Positions 8,717 to 15,250 of a stretch of 38,949 nt of DNA are shown piece after piece. The stretch covers positions 1 to 38,949 of the forward strand of contig CAZWOL010000026.1 in NCBI GenBank assembly GCA_964635325.1. Reading direction: 5' to 3'. The position numbers and the translations under genes were made by a program. This DNA is from BOG-1112 sp964635325. GTDB lineage: Bacteria > Bdellovibrionota_B > Oligoflexia > Oligoflexales > Bog-1112. A model generated the notes under the pieces. It did no database searches. It was not told where the DNA came from and saw only the letters and a list, made by a program, of their open reading frames with translations. Every line of letters begins with the position of its first letter. Position 1 is the first letter of the stretch.

Positions 8717-9577
8717 GTGACATCCCAAAATGAGTACCAGCTTCTTGATAGTGGCAATTTTCAAAAATTAGAGCGTGTTGGAGACTATGTTCTTGTTCGT
8801 CCAGCTCTGCAGGCTGTATGGAAACCTCATCTAGCTGAATCCGAATGGAAGAAAGCAGATGCTATATTTCGTCGAGATGATAGCGGCAAAGGTGATTGGC
8901 AAATTCGAGGACGAAGATTGCCGACGCAATGGAGTGTTCGTCAAGACGGCATTCCATTTGTAGTGCGTTTGACAGATTTTGGGCATATTGGTTTATTCCC
9001 AGAGCATTATCAAGAGTGGCCCTCCTTAGAATCTGTAATTGCCTCGCATGAAGGTTCCTTTCGCTGCCTCAATCTTTTTGCCTATACGGGAAGTTTGACT
9101 TTGCAGTTGGCGCGGGCAGGTGCTCATGTAGCGCATGTCGATGCTTCAAAGAAAAGTGTAGATTGGGCCCGAGAGAATGCTGAACTTGCTGGCCTCAAAG
9201 ACAGGCCGGTGCGGTGGTTGGTTGATGATGTGCGCAAGTTTGTGACTAAAGAATTACGTCGAAATTCTAAATACGATGGCATTATTCTCGATCCCCCAAG
9301 TTTTGGGCGTGGTGCAAAGAATGAAGTGTGGAAGATCGAAGATGACCTTTGGAATTTATTAACAGATCTCAGACAACTCTGTTCGGACTCTTTTGCGTTT
9401 CTTTTCTTATCTTGCCATACGCCTGGTATTACAGGTCTCGCTTTGCAAAACATCTTAGGCGATCTATTCAAAAACCAGGGTGCTTTGCGTTCGGGTGAGT
9501 TATCCATTAGTGAAGCGAAAAGTTCGCGTAAACTTCCAAGCGGTTCTTACTGTCTGTGGCTTCGCGATGGAGTCTAA
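8717..9577 (+). CDS. Class I SAM-dependent methyltransferase, RlmI/COG1092-like
   Basis: The 286-residue protein has a SAM-binding motif I LNLFAYTGSLTLQLARAG (near residues 118-135), an acidic motif II (HVDASKKSVDWARENAEL) and the catalytic-type IILDPPSFGRG (near residue 193), as in the RNA cytosine-C5 and N2-guanine families of COG1092. An N-terminal beta region precedes them; I see no full PUA domain. It probably methylates RNA, but the target nucleotide cannot be told. The start is GTG at 8717, 10 bases after dnaJ. Its end overlaps the start of the next methyltransferase gene by 11 bases, so the two are likely translated together. Confidence 0.8.
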   Translation: MTSQNEYQLLDSGNFQKLERVGDYVLVRPALQAVWKPHLAESEWKKADAIFRRDDSGKGDWQIRGRRLPTQWSVRQDGIPFVVRLTDFGHIGLFPEHYQEWPSLESVIASHEGSFRCLNLFAYTGSLTLQLARAGAHVAHVDASKKSVDWARENAELAGLKDRPVRWLVDDVRKFVTKELRRNSKYDGIILDPPSFGRGAKNEVWKIEDDLWNLLTDLRQLCSDSFAFLFLSCHTPGITGLALQNILGDLFKNQGALRSGELSISEAKSSRKLPSGSYCLWLRDGV

Positions 9578-10403
9578 GAAAGTGCCGATACGAACGATCA
9601 TTACAAGTCTTCAGAATGCTCAAATTAAAAAAGTCGTTGCCCTCCACGAGCGTAAGGCCCGTCGTCGCTACGGAGAATTTGTTGTTGAAGGTGTTCGTGA
9701 ACAGCAAAAAGCTTTTGCTAATGGGCAGATCATTAGTGAGATTTACATTTGTCCAGCTCTTCTCACTGAAAATGCGGAGGAGCTTTTCAACTCTCTCGTA
9801 AGTTCATCGGTAAAAGTTTATGAGTTGAATGAAGCTTGCTTCAATAAGATCGTTGTTCGTGACGATGCGGAAGGGCTCGTTCTGGTGTGCAAAACACAAG
9901 AACGCACTCTCAAAGACTTTGCACTCGCAGCGGATCCATTTTTACTTCTTATTGAGGGCGTTGAAAAACCCGGCAATTTAGGCGCACTCTTACGTACAGC
10001 AGATGGTGCTGGTGTTAATGGAGTCATCTTGGTTGATACCAAAATCGACCTTCTTAATCCGAATGTCATACGGTCCAGCTTAGGGTGTTGTTTTTCAATC
10101 CCGATTGCAGAGTGTACTCGTGATGAGATCTACGCATATTGCAAAGAAAAAAACATAGCGATCTATGCAGCTGTTCTTTCCAATGCCAGTATTTTCTACC
10201 ACCTTGTGCCCTACAAATCTCGCTCTGCTCTATTGTTGGGTAGTGAAGATCAGGGCTTAGATCCATTTTGGATTTCCCATGCGGATCAGTTAGTCACAAT
10301 ACCCATGCATGGTGATGCAGATTCGTTGAATGTTTCTGCAGCAGGTGCTGTCCTCCTTTATGAGATGAGTCGACATAAGACTGCTTCAACGAGCTTTAAG
10401 TAG
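9567..10403 (+). CDS. TrmH/SpoU-family RNA 2'-O-methyltransferase
   Basis: The 278-residue protein has the N-terminal SpoU substrate-binding region (LHERKARRRYGEFVVEG, near residues 27-45) and the SPOUT catalytic motifs LLIEGVEKPGNLGALLRTAD, LLLGSEDQGLD and IPMHGDADSLNVSAAGAV. The trefoil-knot fold uses SAM to methylate ribose 2'-OH in rRNA or tRNA. The specific site is unknown; the window holds a second SpoU enzyme (RlmB) at 20102. The open frame reaches back to 9480, but that part is inside the previous gene. The ATG at 9567 fits the family N terminus (MESKKVPIRTIITSLQNAQI). A strong terminator follows at 10423-10468. Confidence 0.87.
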   Translation: MESKKVPIRTIITSLQNAQIKKVVALHERKARRRYGEFVVEGVREQQKAFANGQIISEIYICPALLTENAEELFNSLVSSSVKVYELNEACFNKIVVRDDAEGLVLVCKTQERTLKDFALAADPFLLLIEGVEKPGNLGALLRTADGAGVNGVILVDTKIDLLNPNVIRSSLGCCFSIPIAECTRDEIYAYCKEKNIAIYAAVLSNASIFYHLVPYKSRSALLLGSEDQGLDPFWISHADQLVTIPMHGDADSLNVSAAGAVLLYEMSRHKTASTSFK

Positions 10404-10422
10404 CTTAAATTATTGACCAATG

Positions 10423-10468
10423 ATAAAGAAAAAGGGCCATCTTCTTGCGGATGGTCCTTTTTCTTTAT
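10423..10468 (+). terminator. Intrinsic terminator after the uvrA-dnaJ-methyltransferase group
   Basis: Bases 10423-10440 pair with 10451-10468 over 18 positions with one G-T pair and a 10-base loop. The 3' arm carries CCTTTTTCTTT. It starts 20 bases after the TrmH-family stop and lies inside the longest open frame of fadE, so it helps to place the fadE start downstream. Confidence 0.88.
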
Positions 10469-10479
10469 GGGGGTCGTCG

Positions 10480-12882
10480 ATGGGGATTATGTATGGCATG
10501 CTCAGTGATTGGAGTTTGTTTCAGAGCTGGCTTTTTGCGAAGCTAGTTTTAATCGGCTTTGGGTATTTTGCTCTCCCGCTTTGGCTTTGGGGATTGTTTT
10601 GTACGGCCTTTGCTATCTCAATCGGGCTTCCGCTTTGGATTTGCAGTGCAATCGCAGTGGGCTTTGGTATTTTTATCTTTGCACCTCTACGTCGCCTACT
10701 CTTTACCCGTAACGTTATGGCCTTTATCCAGGCTAAAAAACTCCTGCCTGTGATTTCTGAAACTGAAAAAGTTGCTCTGGAAGCAGGCAATCTCTGGGTT
10801 GATGCGGAGCTTTTTCAGTGCAAACCAAATTTTGAGAAAGTTCTATCTGAACCTTTGGCGCAGTTGAGTGAACAAGAGAAAGCCTTTTTGGCAGGTCCTT
10901 GTGAGCAATTATGTAAACTTTGCAAAGATGAAGAGAGTTATCGCAACAAAGATCTCTCTTTAGAAGTCTGGGCCTTTCTAAAAAAAGAAAAATTCTTTGG
11001 TTTGTGCATTCCAAAGGAGTTTGGTGGATTGGGCTTCTCTGCAGCAGCGCATAGTGAAGTCGTACAGAAAGTTGCGAGCCGTAGCATTCCTCTTGCAATA
11101 ACAACGATGGTGCCCAATTCTTTAGGGCCTGCAGAACTCATCATGCACTATGGCACGGATGAGCAAAAACGCTTCTACCTCCCTCGCCTAGCAAGTGGAG
11201 AGGAGATTCCATGTTTTGCGCTTACAGAGCCTGATGCTGGTTCAGATGCTGGTTCGATCGAGGCAGAGGGGGTGCTTATCCATGACTCAAAGGGAGAGTT
11301 GTGTCTCAAGCTTAACTGGAAAAAACGCTACATCACGCTCGGTTCTGCCTCTACAGTTCTTGGTCTTGCAGTCAAAGTTCTCGATCCTAATCAGCTTCTA
11401 GGTAAGGTTCAAAATCTTGGCATTACTTGTGTGCTCGTTCCTAGTCAGACACCCGGTGTGAACATTGGCCTGCGTCATGATCCACTCGGTGTGCCATTCA
11501 TCAACTCTCCTCTAGAAGGAATTGATGTTGTTGTGCCTATTACGCAGGTGATCGGTGGAGCTGCTGGTATTGGTAAAGGTTGGCGAATGCTAATGGAATG
11601 CTTGGCAGCTGGACGTTCTCTATCGCTACCTTCATATAGTAGCGGTGCGGTAAAGAAAATGCTTCGTGCAACATCGTCCTATATCAAAGTTCGTCAGCAA
11701 TTTTCTAATCCACTCTGGCGTTTTGAGGGTATTGATGAGGTTTTTGCAGAAACGCTTGCTTTAGGTTATGTGATTGAAGCGTCAAGGCTCTTCACAGTCG
11801 GTGCTCTGGATCGTGGAATCAAGCCGGCAGTGATCTCCGCGATTACAAAATACCAAGCGACTGAAATACATAGAATGGTAGCAAGCAAGTCTATGGATAT
11901 TTGGGGAGGAGCGGGAATTTCACTCGGCCTCAAAAATGTGATTGCTCGTTACTATATGGCAGCTCCTATTTCGATCACGGTCGAAGGTGCGAATATACTC
12001 ACACGTTCTATGATCATATTTGGGCAGGGAGCTATACGTTGTCACCCCTATGCATACGCAGAAATCAAAGCGCTTCAAGAAGGAAACGTCAGGGGTTTTG
12101 ATGAGGCCTTCACGAATCACATTGGTCGCATCATGCAAGCCATCTGTCGCCTATTTATTATAACTTTGACGCGTGCAAAGTTGGTGCGTTGTCCCTCCTC
12201 TCGTATGGCATCCTATTACCGTAAGTTAAGTTGGTCGACTACAGCCTTTGTTGTAATGAGTGAAGCTGCCATGTTGCTCTATGGGGGAAATTTAAAATTT
12301 AGAGAAAAATTAACTGGTCGTTTTTCCGATATTTTATCTTGGATGTACTTGCTCACAGCGACTTTGCGTCGTTACGAGAGTTCGCAATCCAAGAATGAAG
12401 AGGCCCTTGTTCATTATGCTGCACAGTATGCTCTTCATAAAATTGAGAATGCGTTTCAATCAATCTATCAAAATATTGATATTCCGGTATTAGGTTGGGT
12501 CTTCAAGTCCATCTTTCTGCGTTGGAGTCGCATTAATCCGTTATCGGCTCAACCAGATGATAAGCTAGCAACCCGCATTGTCCAAATGTGTGTAAGTGAT
12601 CCTTCATTCCGTGACCTTCTCACCAAGTCAGGCATTTACTTACCTCAAGAAGACATTGAACGGATGTATCAACTCGATAGAGCCTATGAGTTAGCGGCAT
12701 CATCTGCGATGATCTTGCAAAAAGTGACTCTTGCGATGCGAAAGGGACAACTCACGAAGGGGCGTCCGCATCAGAGGCTCCAGGAAGCTCTGGAAAAAGG
12801 CCTTCTTAGCTCATCTGAGGTTGATACGATGCATGCGTACAAAGAGATTTATGATCTCATAATCTCTGTTGATGCTGCATAA
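10480..12882 (+). CDS. fadE: FadE-type acyl-CoA dehydrogenase
   Basis: This long acyl-CoA dehydrogenase (800 residues from the ATG at 10480) aligns by eye with E. coli FadE along its length: two or three N-terminal membrane segments, then FLAGPCEQLCKL, PKEFGGLGFSA, VPNSLGPAELIMHYGTDEQK, PCFALTEPDAGSDAG, KRYITLGSASTVLGLA, GKGWRMLMECLAAGRSLSLP and SITVEGANILTRSMIIFGQG. A FadE-specific C-terminal (DUF1974-type) region follows. It carries out the first, FAD-dependent oxidation in fatty-acid beta-oxidation at the inner membrane. An in-frame ATG at 10420 would put the terminator hairpin in the coding region; the ATG at 10480 has GGGGG 6 bases upstream and is preferred. ATGs at 10489 and 10498 are also possible. 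Confidence 0.93.
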   Translation: MGIMYGMLSDWSLFQSWLFAKLVLIGFGYFALPLWLWGLFCTAFAISIGLPLWICSAIAVGFGIFIFAPLRRLLFTRNVMAFIQAKKLLPVISETEKVALEAGNLWVDAELFQCKPNFEKVLSEPLAQLSEQEKAFLAGPCEQLCKLCKDEESYRNKDLSLEVWAFLKKEKFFGLCIPKEFGGLGFSAAAHSEVVQKVASRSIPLAITTMVPNSLGPAELIMHYGTDEQKRFYLPRLASGEEIPCFALTEPDAGSDAGSIEAEGVLIHDSKGELCLKLNWKKRYITLGSASTVLGLAVKVLDPNQLLGKVQNLGITCVLVPSQTPGVNIGLRHDPLGVPFINSPLEGIDVVVPITQVIGGAAGIGKGWRMLMECLAAGRSLSLPSYSSGAVKKMLRATSSYIKVRQQFSNPLWRFEGIDEVFAETLALGYVIEASRLFTVGALDRGIKPAVISAITKYQATEIHRMVASKSMDIWGGAGISLGLKNVIARYYMAAPISITVEGANILTRSMIIFGQGAIRCHPYAYAEIKALQEGNVRGFDEAFTNHIGRIMQAICRLFIITLTRAKLVRCPSSRMASYYRKLSWSTTAFVVMSEAAMLLYGGNLKFREKLTGRFSDILSWMYLLTATLRRYESSQSKNEEALVHYAAQYALHKIENAFQSIYQNIDIPVLGWVFKSIFLRWSRINPLSAQPDDKLATRIVQMCVSDPSFRDLLTKSGIYLPQEDIERMYQLDRAYELAASSAMILQKVTLAMRKGQLTKGRPHQRLQEALEKGLLSSSEVDTMHAYKEIYDLIISVDAA

Positions 12883-12906
12883 AAGAGATCAGGATGGCAT
12901 TCATTG

Positions 12907-12959
12907 CCTGCTAATTTATGGTGTCGATTAGAAGAAGTTTTTGATGGCATATTAGCAGG
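12907..12959. repeat. Inverted repeat between convergent fadE and tadA
   Basis: CCTGCTAAT at 12907-12915 is the exact reverse complement of 12951-12959; a few more pairs form inside with a bulge. It spans the short gap between the fadE and tadA 3' ends and includes the tadA stop. There is no T-run, so termination activity is uncertain. Confidence 0.5.
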
Positions 12960-13425
12960 AGCTTTTCTTTCGTTTCTTTTGAAAAAATTCACGTAATAAA
13001 GTTCCACACTGATCTGCGCAAATACCCCCAGTCGCAGGAAATCGGTGATTGAGGCGCATGTCTTCGTTTATTTTGTAGAGACTGCCCAGAGCACCTCCCT
13101 TAGGATCGAACGCCCCAAAATAGACAGCGCGGATACGAGATTGTACCAAAGCTCCGGCACACATAAGACATGGTTCCAGTGTTACATATAAATCACAATC
13201 ACTCAGTCGCCAGGTCTTGAGTTTCCGACAGGCCTCTTCAATAGCCATGATTTCTGCATGACCCAGAGGGCTTTTGTCTTGTTCTCTGCGGTTGTAACCT
13301 TCGCTTATTATTTTACCATCTTGAACCAAGACAGCTCCGATAGGAACCTCATCCAACGCCTCTGCTTTTGCTGCTAGACGTAGGGCTTCGCTTAAATAAA
13401 ATTCGTGAGACTTAGTTTGGTGCAT
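12952..13425 (-). CDS. tadA: tRNA-specific adenosine-34 deaminase TadA
   Basis: The 157-residue protein is a zinc-dependent cytidine/adenosine deaminase-fold enzyme. It has the zinc ligand and proton-shuttle motif HAE (SPLGHAEIMAIEEA, near residue 56) and PCLMCAGAL (near residue 87), plus the TadA-typical FGAFDPKGGALGS. It converts A34 to inosine in tRNA-Arg(ACG). The open frame extends to a TTG at 13455, but the ATG at 13425 gives the standard N terminus (MHQTKSHEFYLSEALRLA). From either start it overlaps the upstream recombinase-like gene, by 14 or 44 bases, so the two are probably cotranscribed and coupled. Confidence 0.93.
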   Translation of the reverse strand: MHQTKSHEFYLSEALRLAAKAEALDEVPIGAVLVQDGKIISEGYNRREQDKSPLGHAEIMAIEEACRKLKTWRLSDCDLYVTLEPCLMCAGALVQSRIRAVYFGAFDPKGGALGSLYKINEDMRLNHRFPATGGICADQCGTLLREFFQKKRKKSSC

Positions 13426-14302
13426 GTTTTGTGCAGAGCCTGTGGTGTTTTGCAATATTGCCCATTCGCTTCAATCCTAGATGCTTCATGATTTTTTCAG
13501 GTTCTAGACCCCTTTCAAGTTGGTATTGAATAGCATGGTGTCTTAGCATTTCAGAATTGAGGTGTGGAATTTGACAAGCTTGCCCAAGCTCGTAAAGCAT
13601 AAACTTTAAGCCGTGCCGTGTTACATGAGGTGCTAGTACTGCTAAATCTCGACCTTTGAAGCCCAGAAGCATGCGATAATGTTTGGGGATCGTCGGCTCA
13701 TAAGTGGCAACCGATTTTTGGTACTCGTCTAAGATTTGCGAGGTCTGTTTATTGAGTATAAGGAGACGTCCTCGCTCTCCTGGAATTGTTAGCGTGCTTT
13801 CATTTGGATGTAGAAGCAGGTGTTTCCATTCTAATGAGATTAGTTCACTAACTTTGACGCCTTCAAAACAAAGAAGCATGAGAATTGCTCGGTCGCGAGT
13901 AGCTTTGAGAGGAGAGCTCCTCTCTGTGGCTTTCAGAAGTGAATCTATATCTCGGTCTAAAAGTTTGGGCGGAAGGGCTTCGATTCGTTCAGGGATGACG
14001 AGACAATCGGCAGATGCGAATTTTTCAGGGTTAGAATTAGCATGCCAGCGATAGAATTGGCGAATGGCAATTACTGAGCGTCGAAAGGAATTTTGCTTTC
14101 CGCCAGAATTTCTTTCCCAAAGTGAGGTTCGGTAATGTGACAATGTTTTATTGTCGGTGCTTGCGAGTGAGAGATTATTTTCGGCCAAAAACTCCAAAAA
14201 CTGTGTGAGGTCTTGGCAGTAGGATTGCACTGTCGCCTCTTTCTTCCCTATAATCTTGAGAAAGTGACCGAAGCCTGAGATGAGTTCCGGTGGATGAAGC
14301 AT
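13412..14302 (-). CDS. Degenerate tyrosine-recombinase-fold (Xer-like) protein, probably catalytically inactive
   Basis: The 296-residue protein has the XerC/XerD layout: a SAM-like N-terminal DNA-binding domain (about 1-95, ATVQSYCQDLTQFLEFL) and a catalytic-type domain (about 108-296, DRAILMLLCFEGVKVSELISLEW). The catalytic set is largely gone: the first Arg is Lys150, the beta-hairpin Lys region reads PGERGRL, the HxxR motif reads EMLR (Glu251, Arg254 kept), LGH reads LGL (277), and the tyrosine position is His286 with no Tyr after residue 260. Strand cleavage is therefore unlikely. A DNA-binding or accessory role is possible, as for the XerD-like proteins of streptococci. It overlaps tadA and is divergent from the ntrYX operon. 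Confidence 0.8.
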   Translation of the reverse strand: MLHPPELISGFGHFLKIIGKKEATVQSYCQDLTQFLEFLAENNLSLASTDNKTLSHYRTSLWERNSGGKQNSFRRSVIAIRQFYRWHANSNPEKFASADCLVIPERIEALPPKLLDRDIDSLLKATERSSPLKATRDRAILMLLCFEGVKVSELISLEWKHLLLHPNESTLTIPGERGRLLILNKQTSQILDEYQKSVATYEPTIPKHYRMLLGFKGRDLAVLAPHVTRHGLKFMLYELGQACQIPHLNSEMLRHHAIQYQLERGLEPEKIMKHLGLKRMGNIAKHHRLCTKHAPN

Positions 14303-14399
14303 ATTTTATCCTTGTTTAAGCATTTATAGGTCTAGGCATGGCAGATGCTAGGACAACTCATGTCTGTCGGCTTTAGAAAAACTTCTCCTAGAGCAGCAT

Positions 14400-14428
14400 T
14401 TGCCATAAACGCTATTTTAGCTTTAAAT
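14400..14428 (+). promoter_or_regulatory. Candidate sigma-70-type promoter of the ntrYX operon
   Basis: TTGCCA (14400-14405, 5 of 6 to consensus) and TTAAAT (14423-14428, 4 of 6) are 17 bases apart, the optimal spacing. Predicted start is near 14435. That leaves a leader of about 110 bases, which contains the inverted repeat at 14453-14500. Confidence 0.5.
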
Positions 14429-14452
14429 AAAAACTAGGGAAAGCTTTGCATA

Positions 14453-14500
14453 AACAATTGGATTCTGTCGAATGCACCGTGTAGGCAATGTCCAGTTGTT
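14453..14500 (+). repeat. Leader hairpin upstream of the ntrYX operon
   Basis: Bases 14453-14462 pair with 14491-14500 (10 pairs, one T-G) around a 28-base loop. It lies between the candidate promoter and the first start codon. Function is unknown; it may shape the 5' leader. Confidence 0.4.
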
Positions 14501-14545
14501 GCATACGAAGAACCATGTACTGACACTTTGGAAGTGAGGTGGGCT

Positions 14546-15250
14546 TTGATTTCTTTAAATCAGAAGGTCTTTAGATTTGTAGGATTGACGTTGCTTGCAA
14601 GTTTAGTCTTGGCTTGGGATCTGCCTCGAGACTTCAGAGCATTAAAGTTAGCGCAAGACGAATCAGCTATTCTTGACTACGTTATTCTTTCCGTTAATGG
14701 AAGAACAAAGAAAGTATCTAACGGCGATGAGCTTAGTTATGTACGTGGAGATATTTTGAAGGTTGTGAGCGCATCTCTTCGTGATCCAAAAAAGCCAATT
14801 GCGCAACTTAGAATCCCAGGACTTGGGTTTAAGGGGTCTGTTGAAGTTCGTAATTCTACGGTCGATACTTCAATCGATTTGGTTGGAAAGGAGGGGGCTC
14901 TTGATCCTACGGGTGCGGTCTATGCTCTTGTGGCGAGCTCCCGCGAAGTCTTGCATGGGGCAATTTTTTTGCATCGTCTTGAACCTGCTCTTAGTTATAT
15001 AGACATTACGGTCAACGGAAAAAATCGAGTTATGCGAGAGGGTGAGGTATTAAAATTAAAGAAAAGCGATCATTTTAAGATTACTAAAATGGTGACTAAT
15101 ATAAAAGATAACAAAGAAATTTCATTTGCAGTAATTCCTTTGTTAGAGTCAAAACCAAAAGAATTTTCTGACAAGCAAAACTATCAAATTGTTTTTAAGC
15201 ATAAATCTCGTATGTTTGCTAAAATTCCCCTCACTGTAGAGAACTTATGA
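14546..15250 (+). CDS. Exported protein with two related repeats, first gene of the ntrYX operon
   Basis: I do not recognise a family. From the TTG at 14546 it has 234 residues and begins with a signal-like segment (VFRFVGLTLLASLVLAW). Two related blocks follow: DYVILSVNGRTKKVSNGDEL..VRGDILKV and SYIDITVNGKNRVMREGEVLKLKKSDHFKI, about 110 residues apart. This suggests a duplicated beta domain. It is probably periplasmic and could sense or modulate input to NtrY, since its stop overlaps the ntrY start (ATGA). Start choice: GAGG 6 bases before the TTG at 14546 favours it; in-frame TTG 14528 and GTG 14534 are alternatives. Confidence 0.75.
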   Translation: MISLNQKVFRFVGLTLLASLVLAWDLPRDFRALKLAQDESAILDYVILSVNGRTKKVSNGDELSYVRGDILKVVSASLRDPKKPIAQLRIPGLGFKGSVEVRNSTVDTSIDLVGKEGALDPTGAVYALVASSREVLHGAIFLHRLEPALSYIDITVNGKNRVMREGEVLKLKKSDHFKITKMVTNIKDNKEISFAVIPLLESKPKEFSDKQNYQIVFKHKSRMFAKIPLTVENL

